NCBI GenBank assembly: GCA_965662575.1
Contig: CBFIHN010000011.1
Location: 1 to 37,608 of the forward strand
DNA length: 37,608 nt
Source: CBFIHN01 sp965662575
GTDB taxonomy: Bacteria; Pseudomonadota; Gammaproteobacteria; Francisellales; CACEW01
Direction of reading: 5' to 3'
Part shown: positions 1-7,330 of the stretch, piece by piece
Numbering within the stretch: the stretch's first letter is position 1
Layout of the letters: each line of letters begins with the position of its first letter
Program-made: the position numbers and the translations under genes
Notes under the pieces: generated by a model
What the model saw: only the letters and a program-made list of their open reading frames with translations
The model's database searches: none
Told to the model about the DNA's origin: nothing

Positions 1-454
1 AATTGAACATTTGCTCTGCGCTGCCTTCAAATAGGCGCCCACAGCCGCCAGAAAAAAGTGTGTCACCGCAGAATAAGCAATGGTCAATTAGATAACAAAC
101 ATGATCGCGCGTATGGCCTGGCGTGAGCATCACGGTGGCGAGAGTCTGCAGGGAATCGAGTGAAATTTGTTGTTGATCCTCGACCGCTGTGACGGCCGTA
201 GGCATTTCTGCTCGCTTTGGTCCATAGACAACCTCAGGCTGATGCAAGGCAATTAATGTGTTGACGCCACCGATATGATCAGCATGATGATGCGTGAGCA
301 AAATGGTGCTCAGGCTGAGTTGATGGTGCTCTAAATAAGTTGCGATCACCTGAGCATCACCGGGGTCAATGGCAACGGCAGAACGGTTGCTAACATTCAC
401 CAGTAGCCATAAATAATTGTCAGTAAATGCGTTTAGTCGAACGACGTCAAACAT
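1..454 (-). CDS. gloB: Hydroxyacylglutathione hydrolase (glyoxalase II), partial
   Basis: Hydrolyses S-lactoylglutathione to D-lactate and glutathione, the second step of methylglyoxal detoxification in the cytoplasm. Reading the minus strand from an ATG at 454 gives about 151 residues that run off the left edge, so the C-terminal part is missing. The metallo-beta-lactamase zinc motif THHHADHIGG is at residues 54-63 (ligands H55, H57, D59, H60). A second ligand histidine is in TPGHTRDH (H114), and the bridging aspartate is D131 in CGDTLFSGGCGRLFEG, which is typical of glyoxalase II. The start MFDVVRLNAFTDNY matches the family N-terminus. It is divergent from the methyltransferase, with 52 bases between them. 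gloB beside a methyltransferase, rnhA and dnaQ is a common gammaproteobacterial order, which supports the call. Confidence 0.95.
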   Translation of the reverse strand, partial: MFDVVRLNAFTDNYLWLLVNVSNRSAVAIDPGDAQVIATYLEHHQLSLSTILLTHHHADHIGGVNTLIALHQPEVVYGPKRAEMPTAVTAVEDQQQISLDSLQTLATVMLTPGHTRDHVCYLIDHCLFCGDTLFSGGCGRLFEGSAEQMFN

Positions 455-506
455 GATATGCTTTGTCTAGTAACTACGTCAGCAATAGTAACTTTAAACC
501 CAAATA

Positions 507-1175
507 ATGGCAAAGCAAACAGCAGAACAATGGTTTGACCAGTTGCAGCAAGAGCAGTTGGATCATCTTTTAAAAAACCATTTTGGTTTTTACTTGTTAT
601 TACTCGGTGACTATGGTCTTGAAACAGTCAAATCAAGTCGAGTTAGCAAACATTGTTTAGCCACTGCCAAAAAGAGGTTAGGGACTGCGGTTATGGCTGA
701 CTATCATGCTTTGCCTTTTGCCGCAAAAGGTATTGATGTTTGTGTGCTACATCACGCGTTGGAAGTTAAATACCCACAAGTGATTATTGAAGAAGTTGCC
801 AAAATTTTGCGTGATGATGGTCGATTAGTCATTACGGGCTATAATCCTGTGCGTCAGTTGCCCAGTCAGTTATGGCATATCGATCGTCAGCCCGATGTGA
901 CTTGTCTACACTCCGTGTCGTTGTTGCGGGAATTACTCGCGAAGTATGACTTGCAAATCGTCAAGATACGTCGTTTTGGTTTTTGGCAAAAGTTTCCACG
1001 CTTAGAGCAGCTTGGCCGTTATGTATTGCCATTTTTTGCCAGTGGTTATGTTTTACAAGTCCAAAAGCAGGTGACACCTTTAACACCAATCGCTGAGCGA
1101 TGGAAAAAACCACGCTTGGCACTTAAAAAACAACGGTTGCCAAGTTTTATGCAGAGGAGAGAGTATGATGAGTAA
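507..1175 (+). CDS. SAM-dependent methyltransferase-like protein of the gloB-rnhA locus
   Basis: This is a 222-residue protein of the class I methyltransferase type that sits between gloB and rnhA in many gammaproteobacteria (the position of yafS in E. coli). The middle reads like a methyltransferase core: an acidic strand with ADYHALPFAAKGIDVCVLHH (about residues 70-89), followed by a helix and LRDDGRLVITGYNP, the usual post-motif III strand. The glycine-rich SAM motif I is not clearly present (only LLLLGDYG), so the N-terminal part of the fold is degenerate or divergent. The substrate cannot be told from sequence. The start ATG at 507 has only a weak ribosome-binding site. Its 3' end overlaps rnhA by 11 bases, which suggests translational coupling. 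Confidence 0.8.
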   Translation: MAKQTAEQWFDQLQQEQLDHLLKNHFGFYLLLLGDYGLETVKSSRVSKHCLATAKKRLGTAVMADYHALPFAAKGIDVCVLHHALEVKYPQVIIEEVAKILRDDGRLVITGYNPVRQLPSQLWHIDRQPDVTCLHSVSLLRELLAKYDLQIVKIRRFGFWQKFPRLEQLGRYVLPFFASGYVLQVQKQVTPLTPIAERWKKPRLALKKQRLPSFMQRREYDE

Positions 1176-1605
1176 GCCAATTCATATGTATACCGATGGC
1201 GCCTGTCGCGGTAACCCGGGTCCAGGTGGCTGGGGAGTGTTATTGCAGTATGGTAATGATGAAAAAGAACTCTGTGGCGGTGAAAAAAACACCACCAATA
1301 ATCGCATGGAATTAATGGCGGCAATCGAGGGTCTAAAAGCACTAAAAAGTGGCTGCTGTGTGATTGTCACTACTGACTCGCAGTATGTGCGTCAAGGCAT
1401 TACACAGTGGATTCATGGTTGGAAGCGTAAAAATTGGTGCACGGCCTCAGGAGCACCGGTAAAAAATGTTGATTTATGGCAAGAGCTAGAGCGTCAAACC
1501 ACCTGTCATCAAATACAATGGGAATGGGTCAAAGGCCATGCTGGCCATCCAGGAAATGAGCGTGCTGATCAATTGGCGCGTGAGGGGATAGGTCAGATCA
1601 AATGA
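1165..1605 (+). CDS. rnhA: Ribonuclease HI
   Basis: Endoribonuclease that cuts the RNA strand of RNA-DNA hybrids, removing primers and R-loops. Its 146 residues are close to the usual bacterial length of about 150. All catalytic residues are visible: D11 in YTDGACRGNPGPGG, E49 in NNRMELMA, D71 in TTDSQYV, H125 in KGHAGHPGNERADQLA and D135 in the same motif. Two ATGs lie in tandem (1165 and 1168). A good Shine-Dalgarno sequence (GAGGAGA, 1154-1160) precedes them, so either could be used. The gene overlaps the upstream methyltransferase by 11 bases and dnaQ by 4 bases (ATGA), so the three genes are probably one operon. In E. coli rnhA and dnaQ are neighbours but divergent; here they are co-directional. 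Confidence 0.97.
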   Translation: MMSKPIHMYTDGACRGNPGPGGWGVLLQYGNDEKELCGGEKNTTNNRMELMAAIEGLKALKSGCCVIVTTDSQYVRQGITQWIHGWKRKNWCTASGAPVKNVDLWQELERQTTCHQIQWEWVKGHAGHPGNERADQLAREGIGQIK

Positions 1606-2276
1606 CGCGCCAAATTATTCTCGACACGGAAACCACGGGTTTCGAGCCAAAAGAAGGGCATCGTATTATTGAAATTGGTTGCGTAGAAATGATTAATCGA
1701 CGCTTAACCGGTCATAATATGCATCTCTATTTAAATCCTGATCGTGAGATTGATGCAGGCGCAACCAAAGTGCATGGTATTAGTAGTCAGTTTTTAGCAG
1801 ATAAGCCTCGCTTTGTTGATATTGTTGACTCATTAATGAGTTATCTTTCCGGTGCAGAGCTGGTGATACATAATGCCGCATTTGATATTGGTTTTTTAAA
1901 TCACGAATTGATTTTGAGTGCTAGTTATCGTTGGCAAGTGATAACAGACCACTGTACTGTTCTAGATAGTCTGCAATTGGCGCGTGATAAGCACAGGGGG
2001 CAGCGTAATTCCCTCGATGCTTTGTGTAAGCGCTACGATATCAGTAATGAACATCGGCAACTGCATGGTGCTTTGCTTGATGCAGAGTTATTGGCGCTAG
2101 TTTATCTGGCGTTAACTGGCGGCCAGCGTCAATTGTTTTCTGGGTTAGATAATGACGGTGTTCATGATGATGCCGCATTTGGTAAAAAGAAAACCTGGCA
2201 GCGACCAGCGCAGTTGACGGTTGTCAAAGCAACGGCAGATGAACTGGCGGCAGATGCCGCATATTTCTCAGCTTAA
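1602..2276 (+). CDS. dnaQ: DNA polymerase III epsilon subunit (3'-5' proofreading exonuclease)
   Basis: Proofreading subunit of the replicative polymerase, expected to bind the alpha subunit and theta-like partners. It has 224 residues, slightly shorter than the 243 of E. coli. The exonuclease motifs are ExoI ILDTETTGFEP (D8, E10), ExoII HNAAFDIGFLNHE and ExoIII-epsilon HGALLDAELLALVY. Just after the exonuclease domain, at about residues 175-179, the sequence TGGQRQLF corresponds to the internal beta-clamp binding motif of E. coli epsilon (QTSMAF) but is closer to the consensus clamp-binding peptide QLxLF. The C-terminal tail, which would bind the alpha subunit, is alanine-rich. The start codon overlaps the rnhA stop (ATGA). 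The gene converges on mltA with a gap of 37 bases. Confidence 0.96.
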   Translation: MTRQIILDTETTGFEPKEGHRIIEIGCVEMINRRLTGHNMHLYLNPDREIDAGATKVHGISSQFLADKPRFVDIVDSLMSYLSGAELVIHNAAFDIGFLNHELILSASYRWQVITDHCTVLDSLQLARDKHRGQRNSLDALCKRYDISNEHRQLHGALLDAELLALVYLALTGGQRQLFSGLDNDGVHDDAAFGKKKTWQRPAQLTVVKATADELAADAAYFSA

Positions 2277-2313
2277 ATGACCTTGCGCAGCCAAGTATTT
2301 TTTAAGTGGTTTT

Positions 2314-3387
2314 TTAATGTTTTGGTCGTAGTAACCAAATCTGTCCTTGAGATTGCATATGGCCAGCCAGGTATTTTGCGCGTTTACCGCTTCCCCAGAA
2401 GACATCACCACGAATCAATCCCCGAATCGCACCGCCTGTATCCTGGGCGATCATCAGTCGCTCAAGTTTCTCACCGTGGGTAATTCTATCCGCTGTTGGT
2501 TGAGGTAAATAGGTGCTTAACCAAACTGGGGTGCCAAGGCGGATTTTTTTACGATCAACAGCCAGCGAGCGTCCAGGCGTCAGTGGCACGCCTTGTGCTC
2601 CAATGGGGTTGTCGGCATGGATTTGACGGAAAAAAACAAAGGATGGGTTCAGGTTCATCACCTGTTGTGCTTGTTGTGGGTGAGCGATTAACCACTGGTG
2701 GATTGATTGCATGGAAACATTCTTTCTTGATAGGTAGCCCTTTTTGACCAAATATGCCCCGATGGGATAATAGGGGTGACCTGACTGTGCCGCATAACCC
2801 AATAGTAACCGCTGACCATTCTTTAACGTAATGCTACCAGAACCTTGAATTTGTAAGAAAAAGCGATCGATTTTACTATGAATCCACGCAAGCACCGGTG
2901 TTTTTGCTAGCAACGGGCCTGCCGAAATCTCAGCACGTGTTGGAGGCTGGATATAGTTGCCCTTAACCTTTAACCGCATGCCATTTTTGGTGCGGACTAA
3001 ATTCAATGGCTTGCCGTAGATTGGGACAGTATAGCGAGCTGTTTTCTGTCGGCTACCGGGTATCGTTGGTTCATAATAGCCTGTAAACAGGCCATGAGTA
3101 TGACCATTATCGTTGACTTGGTAGGGTTGAAAATATCGGGATAGAAACGCTCTGGCTTGCGTCGAGGTTAAGTGCTCAGGCAGCTTGCTTGCCGCATGGC
3201 AAGCCCGGCGCCAAACAGTTGATGAATTTACTTTGCAAGATGCCTTGAGTGCAGGAATCGCCAGTTGCTGTTGGCCATCAGGCCAGTTGGGTAGCTGATT
3301 GAATGTGGTTGGTTTGAGTGCGGCGAGACTCTGTATTGATAAAGATATCCCTGCGCTAATCACCCAGAGTGCGCTGAGAAGTCTCAT
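2314..3387 (-). CDS. mltA: Lytic murein transglycosylase A
   Basis: Cleaves the glycan strands of peptidoglycan to give 1,6-anhydromuramic acid ends. It is 357 residues long, against 365 in E. coli. Recognisable blocks in order are GLFTGYYEP (about 100-108), VPIYGKP, FFLQIQGSGSI, LGYAAQSGHPYYPIGAYL, QGVPLTPGRSLAVDRK and the C-terminal AQDTGGAIRGLIRGDVFWGSG. The last block has two conserved aspartates, D316 and D328; from memory of E. coli MltA, the catalytic Asp corresponds to the second. The N-terminus is a signal peptide with a hydrophobic core, but there is no cysteine in it or just after it. So the lipobox of E. coli MltA is missing and the enzyme is probably periplasmic and soluble. The start overlaps the ppa stop by 4 bases (ATGA), which implies an operon with ppa. 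Confidence 0.93.
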   Translation of the reverse strand: MRLLSALWVISAGISLSIQSLAALKPTTFNQLPNWPDGQQQLAIPALKASCKVNSSTVWRRACHAASKLPEHLTSTQARAFLSRYFQPYQVNDNGHTHGLFTGYYEPTIPGSRQKTARYTVPIYGKPLNLVRTKNGMRLKVKGNYIQPPTRAEISAGPLLAKTPVLAWIHSKIDRFFLQIQGSGSITLKNGQRLLLGYAAQSGHPYYPIGAYLVKKGYLSRKNVSMQSIHQWLIAHPQQAQQVMNLNPSFVFFRQIHADNPIGAQGVPLTPGRSLAVDRKKIRLGTPVWLSTYLPQPTADRITHGEKLERLMIAQDTGGAIRGLIRGDVFWGSGKRAKYLAGHMQSQGQIWLLRPKH

Positions 3388-3905
3388 GACTCCTGATAAC
3401 GCGCAACGCTGGCCATGATCTCAGCTTTAGCAGTTTGTGCATCAGCCCAACCATCAACTTTCACCCATTTGCCGACTTCTAATTCTTTGTAATGTGTGAA
3501 AAAGTGTTCAATTTGCTTGAGTAGTAATTCAGGTAAGTCTGTCTGCTGTTCGATGTGTTGGTATAGTGGTGTTAATTTACTGATAGGGACAGCCAGAATT
3601 TTTGCATCCACCCCAGATTCATCGGTCATGTTTAGTACGCCAACAGGACGACAACGAATAACAGAACCGTGGCGTAGTGGTGTTGGCGTCACCACCAGGA
3701 CATCAACAGGGTCGCCGTCTTCAGATAGGGTGTTAGGAATAAAGCCATAGTTGGCAGGATATTGCATGCAGGTGCCCATAAAACGATCGACTACCAAAAG
3801 GTTGGAGTCTTTGTCAATCTCGTATTTTACTGGTTCGCTAAAGGCAGGAATTTCAATAATGACGTTGATATCGTTGGGTAACTCTTTGCCTGCAGTGATG
3901 CTCAT
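3384..3905 (-). CDS. ppa: Inorganic pyrophosphatase (family I)
   Basis: Hydrolyses pyrophosphate to two phosphates in the cytoplasm, pulling biosynthetic reactions forward. The signature DGDPVDVLV (D63, D65, D68) supplies the metal-binding aspartates. Further conserved blocks are VKYEIDKDSNLLVVDRFM, YPANYGFIPNTL, GSVIRCRPVGVLNMTDE and HYKELEVGKWVKVDGW. I chose the ATG at 3905, giving 173 residues. It is preceded by AGGA at a spacing of 6 bases, and MSITAGKELPND aligns with the family N-terminus. The open frame extends 7 codons further to a TTG at 3926, but that would place the Shine-Dalgarno inside the gene. The stop overlaps the mltA start, so the pair is likely co-transcribed. Confidence 0.97.
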   Translation of the reverse strand: MSITAGKELPNDINVIIEIPAFSEPVKYEIDKDSNLLVVDRFMGTCMQYPANYGFIPNTLSEDGDPVDVLVVTPTPLRHGSVIRCRPVGVLNMTDESGVDAKILAVPISKLTPLYQHIEQQTDLPELLLKQIEHFFTHYKELEVGKWVKVDGWADAQTAKAEIMASVARYQES

Positions 3906-3964
3906 CTGTGATCCTAATTTATTCAATATTCAAAGCGAAATTATGCAGAATCTCAGGTGTGATA

Positions 3965-5233
3965 TCAAGCGGTTAAATAACGATTGTTTGCCTGGGTTTC
4001 TTTGAGTAAAAAGACAGCGGCAAGTAGCGCTAATATCATTACGGCCGGTAATATGATCAGGCCATGCTGATAGTCACTAATCGTGTAGCTTGGCAGGTGG
4101 TGGTGCATTTTGCCATCCCAGCCTAAGTAGAGTAAATAGCCGAATAAAGGCTGTGCAATGCCGCTACCACAAATAACGGCGGTATTATTAAAGCCCGACG
4201 CCGTTGCAAAGTGTGTTGGTTGTACATTGTCTTTGAGAATGGCAAATGATAAGGATTGCGCGCCAGAGGCAACGCCCAGAAAAAATAAAAATAGTGCCGT
4301 AAACATCATAGATAAATACGGTGATAAGAGTAGGCCAATGGCTGAGATCACCCCGCAGGTGAAACAGATAATGCAGGGAAGTTTGCGCTGGCGGATCGTG
4401 TCTGATAGCCAGCCTATCATGGGACTGGCAATGGCCAACCCAATCCAGTACAAACTACATAGTGTGCCAGCTTGGGTGGTGGTTAAATCGTAGACTTTAC
4501 TAAGATAGGGCACACCCCATAAGGCACCAATAATACCGAGTGGAACCCATGAACAGCCACTTAAAAAAGCAATAACCCAAACTTGTGAATGGTTGAGAAT
4601 GGTCTTTAATTTGCTTAGTTGCTGGTCATTTTCTGGTTGTTGTTTTATTTTCCCTGGTGGTTGATCTTGAATAACCAACCAATAAATAACAGCCAATATC
4701 AGTGTTGTTATGCCGATCACCCATAGGCATTGCTGCCAGCCAAACCGAGTGACGGCCTGTGCCAATGGTGCAAGGCCAAAAATCGAGCCAATACATGCCC
4801 CCATCTGGACAACGCCAGCCCAGATAGCGAAATGGCGGTGATGGTACCAGTTTGCAATTAATGAGAGTGCACAAATGAAGGCAAAGGATGAGCCTAGGCC
4901 AATGACTGCACGGGCCAAGCCGGCAATATACAGGTTGTGTGTTATTGTAAATGCCATGATGCCTAGGGCGCTAATCAGGACAGAGAAAGTTAATAATTTC
5001 CGTGAGCCAAAGCGGTCAACCAACATCCCGACAGGAATCTGCATCACCAAGTAGGTATAATAAAAACAGGCGCTTAGCAAGCCCAGCTTGGCAGCACCAA
5101 TAGCAAAATGTTGCATCAATTGGGTGGTCATGACACTGGGTGATACCTGAATAAAATAATCATAGAGGTAAAAAAAGATCGCCAGGCTGCAGATAACAAG
5201 ACCAGGGTTGTTGCTAAGATATCTCTTGGGCAC
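3965..5233 (-). CDS. Major facilitator superfamily transporter
   Basis: Inner-membrane secondary transporter with about 12 hydrophobic segments. The MFS loop 2-3 signature is present as GMLVDRFGSRKLL, and its second-half counterpart as PMIGWLSDTIRQRKLP. The family of close relatives is widespread in intracellular gammaproteobacteria; the substrate cannot be read from the sequence. The open frame reaches an ATG at 5431, but the first 65 codons or so of that version (cysteine- and arginine-rich, with no likeness to an MFS N-terminus) look like untranslated DNA. A TATACT -10 box lies inside that stretch (5265-5270). I therefore place the start at the GTG at 5233, giving MPKRYLSNNPGLV and about 422 residues, the usual MFS size. 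No clear ribosome-binding site precedes it, so the start remains uncertain. Confidence 0.85.
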   Translation of the reverse strand: MPKRYLSNNPGLVICSLAIFFYLYDYFIQVSPSVMTTQLMQHFAIGAAKLGLLSACFYYTYLVMQIPVGMLVDRFGSRKLLTFSVLISALGIMAFTITHNLYIAGLARAVIGLGSSFAFICALSLIANWYHHRHFAIWAGVVQMGACIGSIFGLAPLAQAVTRFGWQQCLWVIGITTLILAVIYWLVIQDQPPGKIKQQPENDQQLSKLKTILNHSQVWVIAFLSGCSWVPLGIIGALWGVPYLSKVYDLTTTQAGTLCSLYWIGLAIASPMIGWLSDTIRQRKLPCIICFTCGVISAIGLLLSPYLSMMFTALFLFFLGVASGAQSLSFAILKDNVQPTHFATASGFNNTAVICGSGIAQPLFGYLLYLGWDGKMHHHLPSYTISDYQHGLIILPAVMILALLAAVFLLKETQANNRYLTA

Positions 5234-5264
5234 GGTATGAGGTATGGTGACTTCGGATGTAGTG

Positions 5265-5292
5265 AGTATAGCGATAAAGCGTATTCTGATAA
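5265..5292 (-). promoter_or_regulatory. Putative sigma70 promoter for the MFS transporter
   Basis: On the minus strand TTATCA (5292-5287) is followed after 16 bases by TATACT (5270-5265). The expected transcript start is near 5258, about 25 bases before the GTG at 5233. The -10 box is good (5 of 6), the -35 box moderate. The site argues against the long ATG start at 5431. Confidence 0.4.
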
Positions 5293-5443
5293 AGTCTTGA
5301 TGTCCACTTGATTGCTGAGGGGGAGCTAGTACTTGAGCACCGCAGGTGTTAAAGCAATGCAGAAATAAATCACCCCGCCGCAAGCCACGGGATATTCTCT
5401 TTAATAAGCAAAAAAATACTGTGTCGCCCATTAGTCATGGTCT

Positions 5444-6787
5444 TTATTGTTTAATCCGAACAATCTGAGATTGAATCTGGCCTTGAGCCATTTGTGTTGT
5501 GATGATCTCGCCAATGGGTAAATCAGCACACGAGTCAATGGCTTTGCCCGCTTGATTATAGGTAATACTATAACCGCGCTTCAGTGTTGCCAATGGGCTG
5601 AGGGCAGCTAAAAGTTCCACGGTTTTTTCTAGTTGAGTCCGTTGACGATTAAGTGTTACCTGGACTTGCTGGCAGAGTAATTTGTGCTGCCAGGCGAGTG
5701 TTTGTTGGTGTTGTTTTAGTAAATGTTGTGGCGACTGTTGTGCCAGCATTTGTTGTGCTGCATTGAGTTGGTAGCTTTTGGTTTCAAGACGATACTGTGC
5801 GGCACGGAATAGCCGCTGTTTGAGTGCAAGAAAATGATCGGTGCGTTGCTGATAGCGTTCGGCTGGATGCTGTAAACGTTTGGCCAGTTGTGAGAGCAGT
5901 AATTGCTTATGCTGTAGTTGTCGACGTAGGGTGAACAGCAGACTTTGCTGTGTTTGATCCAGTTGCTGGCGCAGGTTGTTTTGGTCCGGTGTCACTAACT
6001 CGGCAGCAGCTGACGGCGTTGCGGCTCGCTGATCAGCGACAAAATCGGCAATGGTAAAATCTACTTCATGACCTACGGCACTAATGATGGGAATGCTTGA
6101 TTGGTAAATGCTCTGTGCCAGTTGTTCATCGTTAAATGCCCAAAGGTCTTCCAATGATCCACCACCACGAGTGAGAATAATAACATCAGCCAGTTGCTGT
6201 TGATTGGCCAAGGTGATGGCATTGATGAGTTGACATGGGGCCTCACTGCCTTGTACAGCGCTGGGATAGAACAATATCTCTGCAATGGGATAGCGTCTTG
6301 CCAGTACCGTGAAAACATCTTGCAGCGCCGCCGCTTGTTCAGAGCTAATAATGGCAATTTTTTTTGGGTAATGGGGTAGGGGTTTTTTATGTGCTTCAGA
6401 AAATAAGCCTTGTCGTTGCAGTTTATGTTTGAGCTCTTCAAATTGTTGTTGTAACAAGCCTGCACCAACATCACTGACCTGTTCAACCAGCAATTGATAG
6501 TCGCCGCGTCCACTGTACAGACTGACTTTAGCCGTCACAGTCATTTGTTTACCATTGGCTAAACGGCACCGCGAGCCCAGGCGTTTTTGCCGAAAAAAGG
6601 CACAGCGAATTTGTGCCTGTTGGTCTTTTAAGGTGAAGTAGCAATGGCCAGAGCTGGGGGTGGAAAGATTTGATATTTCACCCGTTACCCGCATGAAGCC
6701 AAAGGATTGTTCCAGTAAGTCACGCACGTAGCGATTGAGCTCACTGACAGTGATCGCCGTGATGCTCTGATTTTTCAAGCTAAACAC
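5444..6787 (-). CDS. xseA: Exodeoxyribonuclease VII large subunit
   Basis: Catalytic subunit of exonuclease VII, which degrades single-stranded DNA from both ends. It acts with several copies of the small subunit XseB, which is not in this window. The N-terminal OB-fold domain has GFMRVTGEISNLS and SGHCYFTLKDQQAQIRCAFF. The nuclease core has IAIISSEQAAALQDV, VIILTRGGGSLEDLWAFNDE and PIISAVGHEVDFTIADFVAD, followed by RAATPSAAAEL. A long glutamine-rich, heptad-like region then precedes the C-terminal TLKRGYSIT block. The GTG at 6787 is preferred, giving 447 residues (E. coli 456); the only longer start is a TTG at 6814. The start lies inside the last codons of the DUF2062 gene, so the two are probably translationally coupled. 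Confidence 0.95.
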   Translation of the reverse strand: MFSLKNQSITAITVSELNRYVRDLLEQSFGFMRVTGEISNLSTPSSGHCYFTLKDQQAQIRCAFFRQKRLGSRCRLANGKQMTVTAKVSLYSGRGDYQLLVEQVSDVGAGLLQQQFEELKHKLQRQGLFSEAHKKPLPHYPKKIAIISSEQAAALQDVFTVLARRYPIAEILFYPSAVQGSEAPCQLINAITLANQQQLADVIILTRGGGSLEDLWAFNDEQLAQSIYQSSIPIISAVGHEVDFTIADFVADQRAATPSAAAELVTPDQNNLRQQLDQTQQSLLFTLRRQLQHKQLLLSQLAKRLQHPAERYQQRTDHFLALKQRLFRAAQYRLETKSYQLNAAQQMLAQQSPQHLLKQHQQTLAWQHKLLCQQVQVTLNRQRTQLEKTVELLAALSPLATLKRGYSITYNQAGKAIDSCADLPIGEIITTQMAQGQIQSQIVRIKQ

Positions 6788-7295
6788 GAGGTTTCCGGCG
6801 TGCCATGATTTCAAAAACCATGCGGCTTAGCACAAAGCTAAGCAATGCGGTAATAAAACCACCCGCCAAGCAACCAACAGCTAAGGGCAGCCAAATATGC
6901 GGTAAGATTGCCATGAGGTGTTCAACGCTAAAGCTTTTCAGAGCAAGCGTCTGTCGCCTTAAAATCATTAAGCCAAAGCGGTAGCAAAAATACAACAGTG
7001 GGGGCATGGTAATGGGATTGCTAATCCATACTAAGGCGATGCTGATGACCAAATTACCACGCCATAAAATACTGAGCAATGTGGCTGGAATCATCTGAAA
7101 TGGAATGGGCATAAATCCCATAAAGACACCGATAAACAAGCCACGGGGTACCGAAGTGGCATCAAAACGCCAGAGGTAATCACGTCCTAAATATCGACGG
7201 ACAAATTTTAAGCGAGGGTGATGGATTAAAAAATCTTTTGAGGGTAGTCTGAGCCAGCGTCTTTTTTGCTTTCCTTTTGATTGTTTTTTAATCAT
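6780..7295 (-). CDS. DUF2062 domain membrane protein
   Basis: This 171-residue protein has a basic N-terminus (KKQSKGKQKRRWLRL) and about three hydrophobic segments. The DUF2062 core includes VPRGLFIGVFMGFMPIPFQM (about residues 49-68) and NLVISIALVWISNPITMPPL. The family has no assigned biochemical function. DUF2062 genes are often found next to comEC in gammaproteobacteria, and here it is divergent from comEC with 35 bases between the starts. Its 3' end overlaps xseA by 8 bases. The ATG at 7295 is the natural start. The inner membrane is the expected location. Confidence 0.88.
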   Translation of the reverse strand: MIKKQSKGKQKRRWLRLPSKDFLIHHPRLKFVRRYLGRDYLWRFDATSVPRGLFIGVFMGFMPIPFQMIPATLLSILWRGNLVISIALVWISNPITMPPLLYFCYRFGLMILRRQTLALKSFSVEHLMAILPHIWLPLAVGCLAGGFITALLSFVLSRMVFEIMARRKPRV

Positions 7296-7330
7296 AATGA
7301 AAAAATAGTCAAGCAGGGATGCGATGAGTT

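Noticed and set aside
1046..1342. Minus-strand frame opposite the methyltransferase and rnhA
   Set aside because: Antisense to well-supported overlapping genes; its residues show no domain.
5234..5431. 65-residue N-terminal extension of the MFS transporter
   Set aside because: The residues do not look like an MFS N-terminus, and a promoter-like TATACT lies within the stretch.
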